Shown here piece by piece: positions 51,878-60,654 of a stretch of DNA of 64,000 nucleotides. Source of the DNA: JANTGF01 sp033791445 (GTDB taxonomy: Bacteria > Bacteroidota > Bacteroidia > Bacteroidales > VadinHA17); assembly GCA_033791445.1 (NCBI GenBank), contig JASJGS010000044.1:11882-75881 (forward strand). Reading direction: 5' to 3'. Position 1 is the stretch's first letter; each line of letters opens with the position of its first letter. The translations under genes were made by a program, and so were the position numbers. The notes under the pieces were generated by a model, which was given only the letters and a program-made list of their open reading frames with translations, had not been told where the DNA came from and ran no database searches.

Positions 51878-53809
51878 ATGAAAATAGATTTTAGGGAACT
51901 AAAACCAGACTCTAGCCAGAGTCATTTTGAAAAAGTTCCGGTTATGATTTTTGAAAATGCCGGAGAGGCTTCATTAAAGGTGGCAAAAGAGATTGCTTCT
52001 CTTATTAGAGAAAAAAATAAGCAGGGAAAATCCTGCGTTTTAGGCCTTCCAACTGGTTCAACACCCATTGGGGTATACGTGGAGTTAGTTCGCTTGCATG
52101 AAGAGGAAGGATTGAGCTTTGAGAATGTGGTAACTTTCAATACCGATGAATATTACCCGATAGAACCCACAAAGCTCCAGAGTTTCAGCCGGTATATGCA
52201 GGAATATCTATTTAATCATATAGATATAAAAGCAGAAAATATTCATATCCCTGATGGAACGATTTCCATTGATAAAGTAACGGAGTATTGTAGAGATTAT
52301 GAGAAGAGTATTATCGATAGCGGTGGAATTGATCTTCAGTTACTTGGAATTGGAAGAACAGGTCACATTGGATTCAATGAGCCTGGTTCAGGAAAGGAAT
52401 CAAGAACTCGTTTAATAACTCTTGATCACGTTACAAGGGCGGGTTCAGCCAGTGATTTTTTTGGAGAGGAAAATGTTCCACGCCGGGCTATAACTATGGG
52501 AGTAGGAACTTTCCTGGAGGCCAAAAGAATAATTTTGATGGCCTGGGGCGAGGGAAAAGCCACCGTAATAAAGGATATGGTTGAAGGTCCTAAAACCGAG
52601 GCCCTGCCTGCCAGTTATATTCAGGATCATCCACAGGCAATAGTTGTTCTTGGCTCGGCTTCTTCTGCGGAGCTAACACGAATCAATACTCCATGGTTGG
52701 TTGAAATTGTCAAATGGGATGAACGGATAATTCGTAAAGCGGTAGTTTGGCTCTGCCAGAAGGTGGACAAGCCAATTTTAAAACTTACCAACAGAGATTA
52801 CAACGATAATGGAATGAGTGACCTGGCAGCAGAATATGGTTCAGCCTACCAGATAAATCTCGAGATTTTTAATGCTCTTCAACATACCATTACTGGCTGG
52901 CCTGGAGGTAAACCAAATGCGGACGATAGCCAGCGGCCTGAAAGAGCTGTCCCTACTCCAAAAAGAGTGATTATTTTTAGTCCTCACCCCGACGATGATA
53001 TCATTTCAATGGGTGGAACTTTTATTCGCCTGGTAGATCATGGTAACGATGTTCATGTGGCCTATCAAACATCAGGAAATATTGCTGTATTTGACGATGA
53101 TGTAATCCGATTTGCAGATTTTATGGCTGAATACCAATCAGCTTATGCCACAGAATACAAGCAATTTAAGGATCTCTTTTTTAGAGTTCGGGAATTTATT
53201 AAAAACAAAAAGCCCGGACAGGTTGATTCTGATGAAGTCCGGCAGGTAAAAGGCCTCATTAGAAGAAGCGAGGCCAAAGATGTTTGTCGTTTTGTTGGAA
53301 TACCTGATGACCATGTTCATTTCCTCGACATGCCCTTTTATGAAACGGGTACAGTCAAGAAGAAACCGGTAGGTGAGGAGGATGTTCAAATTATAATGGA
53401 TTTATTGCAGAAATATAAACCTCACCAGGTATATGCAGCAGGCGATCTTTCTGATCCGCATGGAACACACAGGGTTTGTCTCGATGCAATTTTGCAGGCA
53501 CTTGATCGCTTGAAGGGCGAACCCTGGATAAAGGATTGCTGGGTATGGCTCTATCGTGGTGCATGGCAGGAATGGAAAATATCTGAAATTGACATGGCAG
53601 TACCCTTAAGTCCCGAAGAGGTGGATAGGAAGAGAAGGGCGATATTTAAGCATCAATCTCAAAAAGACAGAGCCCTGTTTCCAGGCACTGATGAAAGAGA
53701 ATTCTGGCAACGAGCCGAGGCACGAAATCATGCTACGGCAAATCTTTATGATGAGCTAGGAATGGCAGAATACCAGGCATTTGAGGCATTCGTTCGTTAT
53801 TATTTCTAA
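51878..53809 (+). CDS. nagB: glucosamine-6-phosphate deaminase fused to a PIG-L deacetylase-like domain
   Basis: Residues about 1-290 of this 643-residue protein are NagB, which turns glucosamine-6-phosphate into fructose-6-phosphate and ammonia. Motifs are GLPTGSTPIGVY, TFNTDEYYPI (catalytic Asp) and GIGRTGHIGFNEPGS. A linker follows, then a PIG-L/LmbE domain (about 370-643) with FSPHPDDDIISMGGTF and GDLSDPHGTHRVCLDAI as zinc-binding segments. This fusion is common in Bacteroidota; the second domain may deacetylate amino sugars, which would fill the role of NagA, absent from this window. The upstream ROK kinase is 27 bp away. Confidence 0.95.
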   Translation: MKIDFRELKPDSSQSHFEKVPVMIFENAGEASLKVAKEIASLIREKNKQGKSCVLGLPTGSTPIGVYVELVRLHEEEGLSFENVVTFNTDEYYPIEPTKLQSFSRYMQEYLFNHIDIKAENIHIPDGTISIDKVTEYCRDYEKSIIDSGGIDLQLLGIGRTGHIGFNEPGSGKESRTRLITLDHVTRAGSASDFFGEENVPRRAITMGVGTFLEAKRIILMAWGEGKATVIKDMVEGPKTEALPASYIQDHPQAIVVLGSASSAELTRINTPWLVEIVKWDERIIRKAVVWLCQKVDKPILKLTNRDYNDNGMSDLAAEYGSAYQINLEIFNALQHTITGWPGGKPNADDSQRPERAVPTPKRVIIFSPHPDDDIISMGGTFIRLVDHGNDVHVAYQTSGNIAVFDDDVIRFADFMAEYQSAYATEYKQFKDLFFRVREFIKNKKPGQVDSDEVRQVKGLIRRSEAKDVCRFVGIPDDHVHFLDMPFYETGTVKKKPVGEEDVQIIMDLLQKYKPHQVYAAGDLSDPHGTHRVCLDAILQALDRLKGEPWIKDCWVWLYRGAWQEWKISEIDMAVPLSPEEVDRKRRAIFKHQSQKDRALFPGTDEREFWQRAEARNHATANLYDELGMAEYQAFEAFVRYYF

Positions 53810-53819
53810 TTTGAATAAT

Positions 53820-54734
53820 ATGAGATTTTTATTTTTTACATTTATCCTTTCCATGACTGTGGCTTGTACAACTAAGCAGAATACATCAGATGAAAATAGT
53901 AGTGAAGCAAAGAAAACAGATTTGTTTTTGGCTTCAGATTTTACAGAACCGGGCGAATTCACCTCAGGGATCGAAGGGCCCGCTTTTCATAGCGATGGGA
54001 TGCTATACCTGGTTAGTTTTGGAGCGGATGGTACCATTGGGAAAGTGGACCAGGAAGGCAATGCCAGCTTATTTGTGAATCTCCCGGAAGGAAGCACCGG
54101 TAATGGAATAAGATTCCACTCCGATGGTTCAATGTTGATAGCTGATTATACGGGGCATAATGTACTGAGAATTGACATGGAAACGAAAGAGATCTCCATC
54201 TATGCTCATAATGAGAATATGAACCAACCAAATGATCTAGCTATATCATCCAGTAACATTCTGTTTCTTAGCGACCCAGACTGGACAAATAACACTGGTA
54301 ACTTATGGAAAGTAGATTTGGGGGGCAATATTATTCTCCTGGAGGAAAATATGGGAACAACCAATGGGGTTGAGGTTTCGCCTGATGACAATGTCTTATA
54401 TGTTAACGAAAGTGTTCAGAGGAAAATCTGGGTCTACGACTTATCCCCGGAGGGAAATATAAGCAACAAACGCCTTTTCTATGAATTTGAAGATTTTGGC
54501 CTGGATGGAATGCGTTGTGACAAAAAGGGAAACCTCTATGTTACCCGGCATGGGAAGGGCAATGTAGTTATCCTTTCACCAGAGGGAAAATTATTGAATG
54601 AGGTGCTTATGACAGGTTCAAAACCTTCCAACATTGCCTTTGGTAGCAAGGATGGGAAGACCTGTTTTATTACCCTCCAGGACAGGGGCTGTGTGGAAAC
54701 ATTCGAAACCAATATAGCAGGGCGAGAGTGGTAA
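53820..54734 (+). CDS. SMP-30/gluconolactonase-like lipoprotein
   Basis: This 304-residue protein begins at the ATG at 53820 (MRFLFFTFILSMTVACT). The longer frame would start inside the NagB gene. The signal ends in a lipobox (TVACT). The rest is a six-bladed propeller of the SMP-30/gluconolactonase/LRE type: GIEGPAFHSDGMLYLVSFGA, GNGIRFHSDGSMLIADYTG, MNQPNDLAISSSNILFLSDP, TTNGVEVSPDDNVLYVNES and GLDGMRCDKKGNLYVTRHG supply the metal-binding Glu, Asn and Asp. It is exported and lipid-anchored, and would hydrolyse a sugar lactone or related ester. It begins 10 bp after nagB's stop. Confidence 0.9.
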   Translation: MRFLFFTFILSMTVACTTKQNTSDENSSEAKKTDLFLASDFTEPGEFTSGIEGPAFHSDGMLYLVSFGADGTIGKVDQEGNASLFVNLPEGSTGNGIRFHSDGSMLIADYTGHNVLRIDMETKEISIYAHNENMNQPNDLAISSSNILFLSDPDWTNNTGNLWKVDLGGNIILLEENMGTTNGVEVSPDDNVLYVNESVQRKIWVYDLSPEGNISNKRLFYEFEDFGLDGMRCDKKGNLYVTRHGKGNVVILSPEGKLLNEVLMTGSKPSNIAFGSKDGKTCFITLQDRGCVETFETNIAGREW

Positions 54735-54911
54735 AAACAGTTTTGTTCCATCTATATTCATTTTTTATACGCTATTTTATATCTAGCAAGGGCAAAATCA
54801 GGATTTATTTGGCAGAAATCGAAAGCAGAATTGTCATGAGAAGATGGAGCTATAAATAGTGATCAACCGTTCCATTTTTTAAGTTTTAAAGTCCATTTAA
54901 GTTTTTCAATA

Positions 54912-54949
54912 TTTTGCTTTTATGGTTGATCAGATTTTTTCTATCTTTG
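54912..54949 (+). promoter_or_regulatory. promoter upstream of tRNA-Arg region
   Basis: TTTTG at 54912-54916 and TATCTTTG at 54942-54949 resemble the Bacteroidota -33/-7 pair, although the 25-base spacing is slightly long. The predicted start (near 54956) lies just before the broken tRNA fragment, not before the intact tRNA, which begins 64 bp later. A nearby 9-bp inverted repeat (TGATCAACC 54860-54868, GGTTGATCA 54924-54932) overlaps this region. Confidence 0.55.
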
Positions 54950-54958
54950 CAGCGCTTT

Positions 54959-55000
54959 GGACCCGTAGCCAGCCTGTCAGCAGACAGGCATAACTGGATA
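54959..55000 (+). pseudogene. 5' tRNA-Arg fragment with a 20-nt hairpin insertion
   Basis: GGACCCGTAGC (54959-54969) and ATAACTGGATA (54990-55000) equal positions 1-22 of the intact tRNA-Arg at 55020. They are split by a 20-base insert (54970-54989) made of GCCTGTC, AGCA, GACAGGC, a perfect 7-bp hairpin. After 55000 the match ends, so the anticodon and T arms are missing. It is not a functional tRNA. Confidence 0.85.
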
Positions 55001-55019
55001 CCGGTAAGAAGTTTAGATT

Positions 55020-55093
55020 GGACCCGTAGCATAACTGGATAGTGCACCTGACTACGGATCAGGAGGTTGGGGATTCGAATTCCTCCGGGTTCA
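55020..55093 (+). tRNA. tRNA-Arg (anticodon ACG)
   Basis: This 74-nt sequence folds as a full cloverleaf: acceptor GGACCCG/CGGGTTC (one G-U pair), anticodon stem CCTGA/TCAGG with loop CTACGGA, T arm GGGGA-TTCGAAT-TCCTC and discriminator A. Anticodon ACG (wobble A would become inosine) reads CGU, CGC and CGA arginine codons. The terminal CCA is not encoded. Confidence 0.97.
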
Positions 55094-55105
55094 CAGAAAA
55101 TCAAG

Positions 55106-55138
55106 CAGTTACAGACATTGTCTCGTAGCTGTTTTTTT
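55106..55138 (+). terminator. intrinsic terminator after tRNA-Arg
   Basis: An 11-bp stem (CAGTTACAGAC with GTCT, one bulged C, GTAGCTG; one G-U pair) with loop ATT is followed by seven Ts (55132-55138), 12 bases after the tRNA. This ends the tRNA transcript. The following 55139-55421 is AT-rich with nothing recognisable. Confidence 0.85.
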
Positions 55139-55421
55139 ATTATATCCAGTAAGTATTATTAAAACGCATTGATCTTTGATAAGGCTAAGCTAAAGTATTC
55201 CTCAAATATAAATTGTTGAAAAATAACATTGGAATCTTATAAAACTTCAAATCTATTCGCAACATTCGTATAATCAATTTCGTACCCAATTAGTATAAAA
55301 AGTTTTTTATGTCCAAATGCTGTTATAAATCTTCGAGATTTAAGCTAATATTAATCTTTGTATTGTTTGCTTTTGAAGAAAAATCCTAAATTTACCATTG
55401 TAAACTATTCATAAATCAGTT

Positions 55422-57128
55422 TTGTTAAAAGACAAGCTTCATAGATTGGGTACTTATATCCTTGGACCACGCATTGAGTTTCCTATGGAACACAGGTTTC
55501 TTAGTGCCTTTATGATATTCGGTGCAGTGTTTGGCCTCTCTTCTGTAGTAATCAATTCAATTATTGGCCTTGGGGCATCCATCGTGAATTGGTCATTTGT
55601 TGCCATGTTAATCATGGCCATTTTTTATTACTTTTCAAGATTCAAGAAGATATTTACCCCTGTCTTATATGTTTCTACCGTGTTTATGCTTGTAATTCTT
55701 TCCATAATATGGATTGAGGATGGGGGCTCCAGAGGACCTGTAATTTACACCTTTTTTGCTCTTCTCGTTTTCATTATTCTATTTTTCAGAGGGAATATGG
55801 GCATAGGAATGATTTCCATATTTACTCTTACAATAGTTCTCCTTTTTATGCTTGAGAAGTTGTATCCTGAAATGATTACACCTTACCCAAACAATGATAT
55901 ACGAATTTTAGATCATATAACTACATTGATCCCGGTGATTATGATTATTTCCTTTTTCATTTATTACACCATTCAATATTACCTCAGGGAAAAGGAAAAG
56001 GCCCAACAATCCGACAATTTGAAATCATCTTTTCTTTCCAATATGTCACATGAAATCAGAACACCTATGAATGGTATTCTGGGCTTTAGCCAACTATTGA
56101 TAAATGAAACAGATCCAAAAGTTAGAAATAACTACGTGAACATTATTAATGAGAGTGGAGAGAGCCTGTTGAATTTGATAAATGATATTCTTGATATATC
56201 GGAAATAGAAGCAGGTCAGGGAAAAATTGTTCAGAAGCCCTTTGACTTGCATAAACTACTTTTTGAACTTTGCGATACATTTAAGGAACAAAAGAAAAAA
56301 TTAAATAAGGAATCTGTTGAAATTAAACTGGAGCTACCTGAGTCATTCATTGTAAAACAAATGATTTCTGATCCCTACAGGCTGAAACAAGTACTTTCAA
56401 ACCTTATTAATAATGCTTTGAAGTTTACCGAATCAGGCTCTATCACCTTTGGATACAAGAAACAACTTCAAAATAAACTTTTATTCTTTGTTCGGGATAC
56501 AGGAATTGGAATTTCTAAAGAAAAGCAAGAAGTAATTTTTAACCGCTTTCTTAAAATTGAGGATAGCTTTCAAAAGTTATATCGGGGTGCCGGACTAGGT
56601 TTGGCCATTAGCAAACAATTGGTTTCTTTATTGGGTGGAAACATATGGGTAGAATCTGAGCCAGGCAAAGGATCTGTGTTTATGTTTACTTTACCCCTGG
56701 AAGAAGCTGAAGTCATAGAGACTGTTGACAAGAAGAAAGTTGCTGTTGAGGGTTCTTTTTCCTGGGAAGGTAAAAAGTTACTAATTGCTGAAGATGAGGA
56801 GTTAAACTATAAGCTCTTTTTCGAAATGTTTAAACCTACTGGAATTAATTTGATCCGAGCTGAGAATGGTAAAGTTGCTCTGGACATATACCGGGAGAAG
56901 AAAGACTTTGATATTATTATCCTGGATCTTAAAATGCCAGAAATGGATGGAATACAGGTTTTTAAAAAAATCAGAAAAGAAAATAAGAAAATTCCAATAC
57001 TGGCAGTTACTGCTTTTGGGATGGAGGAAGAGAAGCAAAAATGCGAAGCCATCGGCTTTAATAAGTACTTTTCGAAGCCGGTAAATAAATCGGATTTGTT
57101 TAATGCCATTGACCATTACCTTAAATAG
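55422..57128 (+). CDS. membrane hybrid sensor histidine kinase with receiver
   Basis: Residues about 27-185 of this 568-residue protein are five or six membrane helices with short loops, so the sensor is the membrane region itself. The HisKA domain has FLSNMSHEIRTPMNGILGFS with His210. The ATPase domain has LINNALKFTESG (N box), VRDTGIGISKEKQE (G1) and GAGLGLAISKQL (G2). A receiver closes the chain (LIAEDEELNYKLFFE, IIILDLKMPEMDG, ILAVTAFG, YFSKPVNK). The start is TTG at 55422, because the 21 residues before the first ATG (55485) look like coding sequence. AsmA-like 2 starts 42 bp later. No separate response regulator with a DNA-binding domain is adjacent. Confidence 0.92.
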   Translation: MLKDKLHRLGTYILGPRIEFPMEHRFLSAFMIFGAVFGLSSVVINSIIGLGASIVNWSFVAMLIMAIFYYFSRFKKIFTPVLYVSTVFMLVILSIIWIEDGGSRGPVIYTFFALLVFIILFFRGNMGIGMISIFTLTIVLLFMLEKLYPEMITPYPNNDIRILDHITTLIPVIMIISFFIYYTIQYYLREKEKAQQSDNLKSSFLSNMSHEIRTPMNGILGFSQLLINETDPKVRNNYVNIINESGESLLNLINDILDISEIEAGQGKIVQKPFDLHKLLFELCDTFKEQKKKLNKESVEIKLELPESFIVKQMISDPYRLKQVLSNLINNALKFTESGSITFGYKKQLQNKLLFFVRDTGIGISKEKQEVIFNRFLKIEDSFQKLYRGAGLGLAISKQLVSLLGGNIWVESEPGKGSVFMFTLPLEEAEVIETVDKKKVAVEGSFSWEGKKLLIAEDEELNYKLFFEMFKPTGINLIRAENGKVALDIYREKKDFDIIILDLKMPEMDGIQVFKKIRKENKKIPILAVTAFGMEEEKQKCEAIGFNKYFSKPVNKSDLFNAIDHYLK

Positions 57129-57170
57129 GCAGTTTATTCCCTACAATACTTTTGTTCCTTAACTAATTTT

Positions 57171-60014
57171 ATGCACAAATCTAAAAGCAAAATCATTAAA
57201 ATAGTTTTAGGATTCGTAGGAATCCTTTTTGTCACTTTACTTGTGTTGCCCTTTTTCTTCAAAGGTACTATTCAACAAAAAGTTAAAGATGAGCTCCATG
57301 AGAATTTGAATGCAGAAGTTGATTTCAATAGCTTTCATCTCAGCCTTATTACCGATTTCCCTAACCTAAGAGTCAGTATTAAAGACCTTACAGTGGTGGG
57401 TGTAGATGATTTTGCCGGGGAAAGCCTTCTTGCAATGAGCTCGTTGAAGTTTTCTATAAATCTTTTTAGCCTGTTTAATAAAAAAGAAGGACCAGAAATA
57501 AAATCTGTCTTATTTGATACTCCATTGTTAAACCTTCTGGTATTAGATTCAGGCAAAGCCAATTGGGATATTGTTATTGTAAATGAGGAGAATGAGAGCA
57601 ATTCAGAACAAAATGAGGAAGGTGCTTCTTCTTATTCGCTTCGACTTAGCAAGTTCAGTATAAAGAATGGGAATATCAACTACCTTGATAATCCTGGAGA
57701 ATTGGAGGCTTTCCTGGGTGATTTCAATCTGTTTTTGGGTGGAAAGTTGGGAACACAAAGGACAAGTCTTAATATGAAAACCTCGATTCAAAGTTGTAGT
57801 GTTAAGTCAAAAGGTATACCGTATTTGAAAGATGTTATTGTTGGTTTCGAGTCCAGTATTGCTGCTGATTTTGAAAATATGATCTTTTCCTTTATGGAAA
57901 ATGAATTGAGCTTAAATGATCTAGCCCTGAATTTTGAAGGTAGCCTTGACCTGTCAGGTGAGAATCCTCAGGTTAATTTGAAATACCATAGTTTGGGCAA
58001 TAGTTTTAAATCCCTTATTTCGCTTTTACCAGGCGTATATAAAAATGATTTTACCGACATAGAAACTTCGGGTATGTTTTCATTGTCTGGTACCCTAAGT
58101 GGAAAGTATGTGGAGGTAGATTCAATATATCCAAATATGTATTTAAAGCTAAATGTTGAAGATGCTGAGGTGGCCAAAGTCGGCCTATCAAGCTCTCTCA
58201 ATGACATTAATATTTTACTTGAGTTAAATGCAAATGGGGCACATTTGGATAGTACAAAGGTCGATATCGATAAATTGTCTTTTATGCTATCCGGAAATCC
58301 ATTTAATGCAAATCTGCACCTGCGAACACCCCTTAGTAATCCTGATATTAATGGCCTGATCAAAGGCAGAGTCGAGATTTCTGATTTTTTGGATATCATC
58401 CCGATGGAAGAGGTGAAAATGGGAGGGATTTTGGATGCTGATCTTAAATTTGACTTCACCTTGGATGATATTGAAGGGGAGAAATATGAAAATGTTATGC
58501 TTGAAGGTGAATTAGGGATGCAGCAATTTTTATACGAAGATTCCGATCTTCCAGTTCCTGTTTTTGTTCGGGAAGCTAATCTTTTATTTTCTTCCTCCTA
58601 CCTTGATCTGAAAAATATTGAAATGGAATTGGGGAGGAGTGACATGCATATTGAAGGTAAGCTTGATAATTATTTATTGTACTTCCTGGATGACCAGGTT
58701 CTCCATGGTTCTTTAACTCTGAATTCAACTTTGATAGATCTGAACGAGTGGATGCCTCCAACAGAAAATGATACAATCCAGGAAAATGATTCCATCTATT
58801 CGGCTTCCGTTATTATTACGAGAAATATTGACTTTAATGCCTCTGCTACCATCTCAAAACTGATACATAATAAGCTTGAACTTTCTTCGCTGAAGGGAAT
58901 CGTATTGGTGAAAGATGGGAGTCTTATTCTGGATGATATGAACATGATGCTCTTAAATGGGACTATACATGCCACAGGTGAGTATAACACGGCTGATACG
59001 TTAAATCCATCCATTGATATGAATATAGCTGCTGAGAACCTTGATATCCCCACTGCGTTTAATAGTTTTAATACAGTAAAGGCTCTGGCCCCATTTGCTA
59101 AGAATTTGAACGGTGAGGTTTCGGCAGAATTATTTTATTCAGGTAAAATGGATAGGTTTCTTCAACCTGACTTATCCAGCATAAGCGGTGAGGGAAGGCT
59201 TCAGTCAAAGGAAGTAACGATTCTTAACTCCAAAGCATTTGACCAGATTAAAAGTCTCGCAAAACTGAACAAAGAATACACAAATGTTTTTGAAGATGTG
59301 AATATTTCATTCGGAATAAAGGATGGCAGAGTCGTAATTAGCCCTTTTGATATTGAGGCAGGAAATATTCCGGTTAATTTTAGCGGAGATCACGGCTTGG
59401 ATAATAGCTTGAATTATCTTCTGAAGATGAAGGTGCCCAGAGAAGAGCTTGGCCCGGGAGCCAATAAACTTATTGATGAATTATCGTTAAAAGCACAGTT
59501 GATGGGGATTCCTTTTGCTATGGGTGAGTTTATTCCTGTAAATCTGAAGGTGTCAGGAAGTTTTGGAAATCCACAACTAAGTATACTGACTTCTGGAATG
59601 GATGGCTCCAGTGTGGCTGTAAAAGAATTGATGCTGGATGGGATAAAGCAGGAGGTAGGGAAACAAAAAGAGAAGCTGGAAGAAGAAGTTAAAAAACTGG
59701 CATCAGAGGAGGCAGAAAAAATCATTAAGCAAGCCGAAGATGAGGTGGAAAGGCTGAATATTCTTGCTGCAGAAACGGCAGAAACGATTCATAAGGAAGG
59801 TTATGCTGCCGCTGATAGATTGGAAGAAGAAGCTAAGGGAAATGGTTTTTTGGCAGAGACAATGGCAAAAAAAGCATCAGATAGATTGAGAATAGAAACC
59901 GATAAGCAGGCTGAAAATGTTATTAAGGAAGCCAGGGATAAGGGTGAACTAATACTGGCTGAGGCCAGGAAAAGGACCGATGAAATTAGCAATGCCTCAA
60001 CCAAGGAAAATTAG
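57171..60014 (+). CDS. AsmA-like protein with C-terminal coiled-coil tail
   Basis: This 947-residue protein has a basic N-terminus, one membrane helix (IVLGFVGILFVTLLVLPFFF), then the AsmA start (VKDELHENLNAEVDFNSFHL, ITDFPNLRVSIKDL) and long beta-rich repeats to about residue 820 (LNGEVSAELFYSGKMDRF, EGRLQSKEVTILNS). The last 120 residues are a charged helical coiled coil rich in Glu, Lys and Ala (EKLEEEVKKLASEEAEKI ... AEARKRTDEIS). That tail is not part of ordinary AsmA proteins and is absent from the paralogue at 3860-6931. It may bind a partner or the peptidoglycan side. TACTTTTG at 57147-57154 could be its -7 box. Confidence 0.75.
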   Translation: MHKSKSKIIKIVLGFVGILFVTLLVLPFFFKGTIQQKVKDELHENLNAEVDFNSFHLSLITDFPNLRVSIKDLTVVGVDDFAGESLLAMSSLKFSINLFSLFNKKEGPEIKSVLFDTPLLNLLVLDSGKANWDIVIVNEENESNSEQNEEGASSYSLRLSKFSIKNGNINYLDNPGELEAFLGDFNLFLGGKLGTQRTSLNMKTSIQSCSVKSKGIPYLKDVIVGFESSIAADFENMIFSFMENELSLNDLALNFEGSLDLSGENPQVNLKYHSLGNSFKSLISLLPGVYKNDFTDIETSGMFSLSGTLSGKYVEVDSIYPNMYLKLNVEDAEVAKVGLSSSLNDINILLELNANGAHLDSTKVDIDKLSFMLSGNPFNANLHLRTPLSNPDINGLIKGRVEISDFLDIIPMEEVKMGGILDADLKFDFTLDDIEGEKYENVMLEGELGMQQFLYEDSDLPVPVFVREANLLFSSSYLDLKNIEMELGRSDMHIEGKLDNYLLYFLDDQVLHGSLTLNSTLIDLNEWMPPTENDTIQENDSIYSASVIITRNIDFNASATISKLIHNKLELSSLKGIVLVKDGSLILDDMNMMLLNGTIHATGEYNTADTLNPSIDMNIAAENLDIPTAFNSFNTVKALAPFAKNLNGEVSAELFYSGKMDRFLQPDLSSISGEGRLQSKEVTILNSKAFDQIKSLAKLNKEYTNVFEDVNISFGIKDGRVVISPFDIEAGNIPVNFSGDHGLDNSLNYLLKMKVPREELGPGANKLIDELSLKAQLMGIPFAMGEFIPVNLKVSGSFGNPQLSILTSGMDGSSVAVKELMLDGIKQEVGKQKEKLEEEVKKLASEEAEKIIKQAEDEVERLNILAAETAETIHKEGYAAADRLEEEAKGNGFLAETMAKKASDRLRIETDKQAENVIKEARDKGELILAEARKRTDEISNASTKEN

Positions 60015-60067
60015 TGAAACTTGGTTTTATGCGATAGATATTGAAGTCCAGTTTTTCTAAAATAAAA

Positions 60068-60091
60068 AAGCCTTTCCTGCGGGAAAGGCTT
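60068..60091 (-). terminator. rplS intrinsic terminator (possibly bidirectional)
   Basis: AAGCCTTTCC (60068-60077) and GGAAAGGCTT (60082-60091) form a perfect 10-bp stem with loop TGCG. On the minus strand it is followed by TTTTTATTTT, 22 bases after the rplS stop. It also lies 53 bp past the AsmA-like stop and could serve that gene weakly. Confidence 0.85.
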
Positions 60092-60112
60092 CTAATAAAT
60101 ATCTTCCGGTAC

Positions 60113-60460
60113 TTAGTATTTCTTCTCTTTAATTCTGGCTTTCTTACCAGTAAGCTTTCTCAGGTAGTAAATCTTAGATCTTCTAACCTTACCATGCTTA
60201 TTAACTTCAATTTTTTCAATAGATGGAGAAGCCAATGGAAAAATTCTTTCCACACCAACATTCCCTGACATTTTTCTAACAGTAAAGGTTTGGGTGTGTC
60301 CGGTTCCTTTTCTCTGAAGCACAACTCCTCTATATTGCTGAATTCTTTCTTTGTTTCCCTCTTTAATTTTATAATGTACCGTAATGGTATCTCCGCTACC
60401 GAATTTTGGGAAATTATTTTCAAAAGCGAATTCCTTATCAACAACTTTCATTAAGTCCAT
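60113..60460 (-). CDS. rplS: 50S ribosomal protein L19
   Basis: This 115-residue L19 sits at the interface of the two ribosomal subunits. I start at ATG 60460 (MDLMKVVDKEFAFENNFP), the usual Bacteroidota beginning; the longer frame adds 11 residues with no homology. Conserved parts are FGSGDTITVHYKIKEGNKER, QQYRGVVLQRKG, TFTVRKMSGNVGVERIFPL and VRRSKIYYLRKLTGKKARI. It is transcribed alone here, without rpsP, rimM or trmD, and ends at a strong terminator. Confidence 0.97.
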   Translation of the reverse strand: MDLMKVVDKEFAFENNFPKFGSGDTITVHYKIKEGNKERIQQYRGVVLQRKGTGHTQTFTVRKMSGNVGVERIFPLASPSIEKIEVNKHGKVRRSKIYYLRKLTGKKARIKEKKY

Positions 60461-60654
60461 CTCTATCCAATTTGTGTTCAATTCAATATTCAAAAATCGA
60501 GCGCAATATTACAAAATATTTTTCAATCATTCACTTAATATCAGAAATAATATTGATAATAATTTCAGAATAAAACTATTCCCTTAAGAGAATACAATTA
60601 ATTTTTTACCCAAAAATATATAAGTGCTTGAAAATATATTATTTAACATTATCG

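Noticed and set aside
54959..55000. Second tRNA-Arg gene
   Set aside because: It has only the first 22 tRNA positions, interrupted by a hairpin, and lacks anticodon and T arms.
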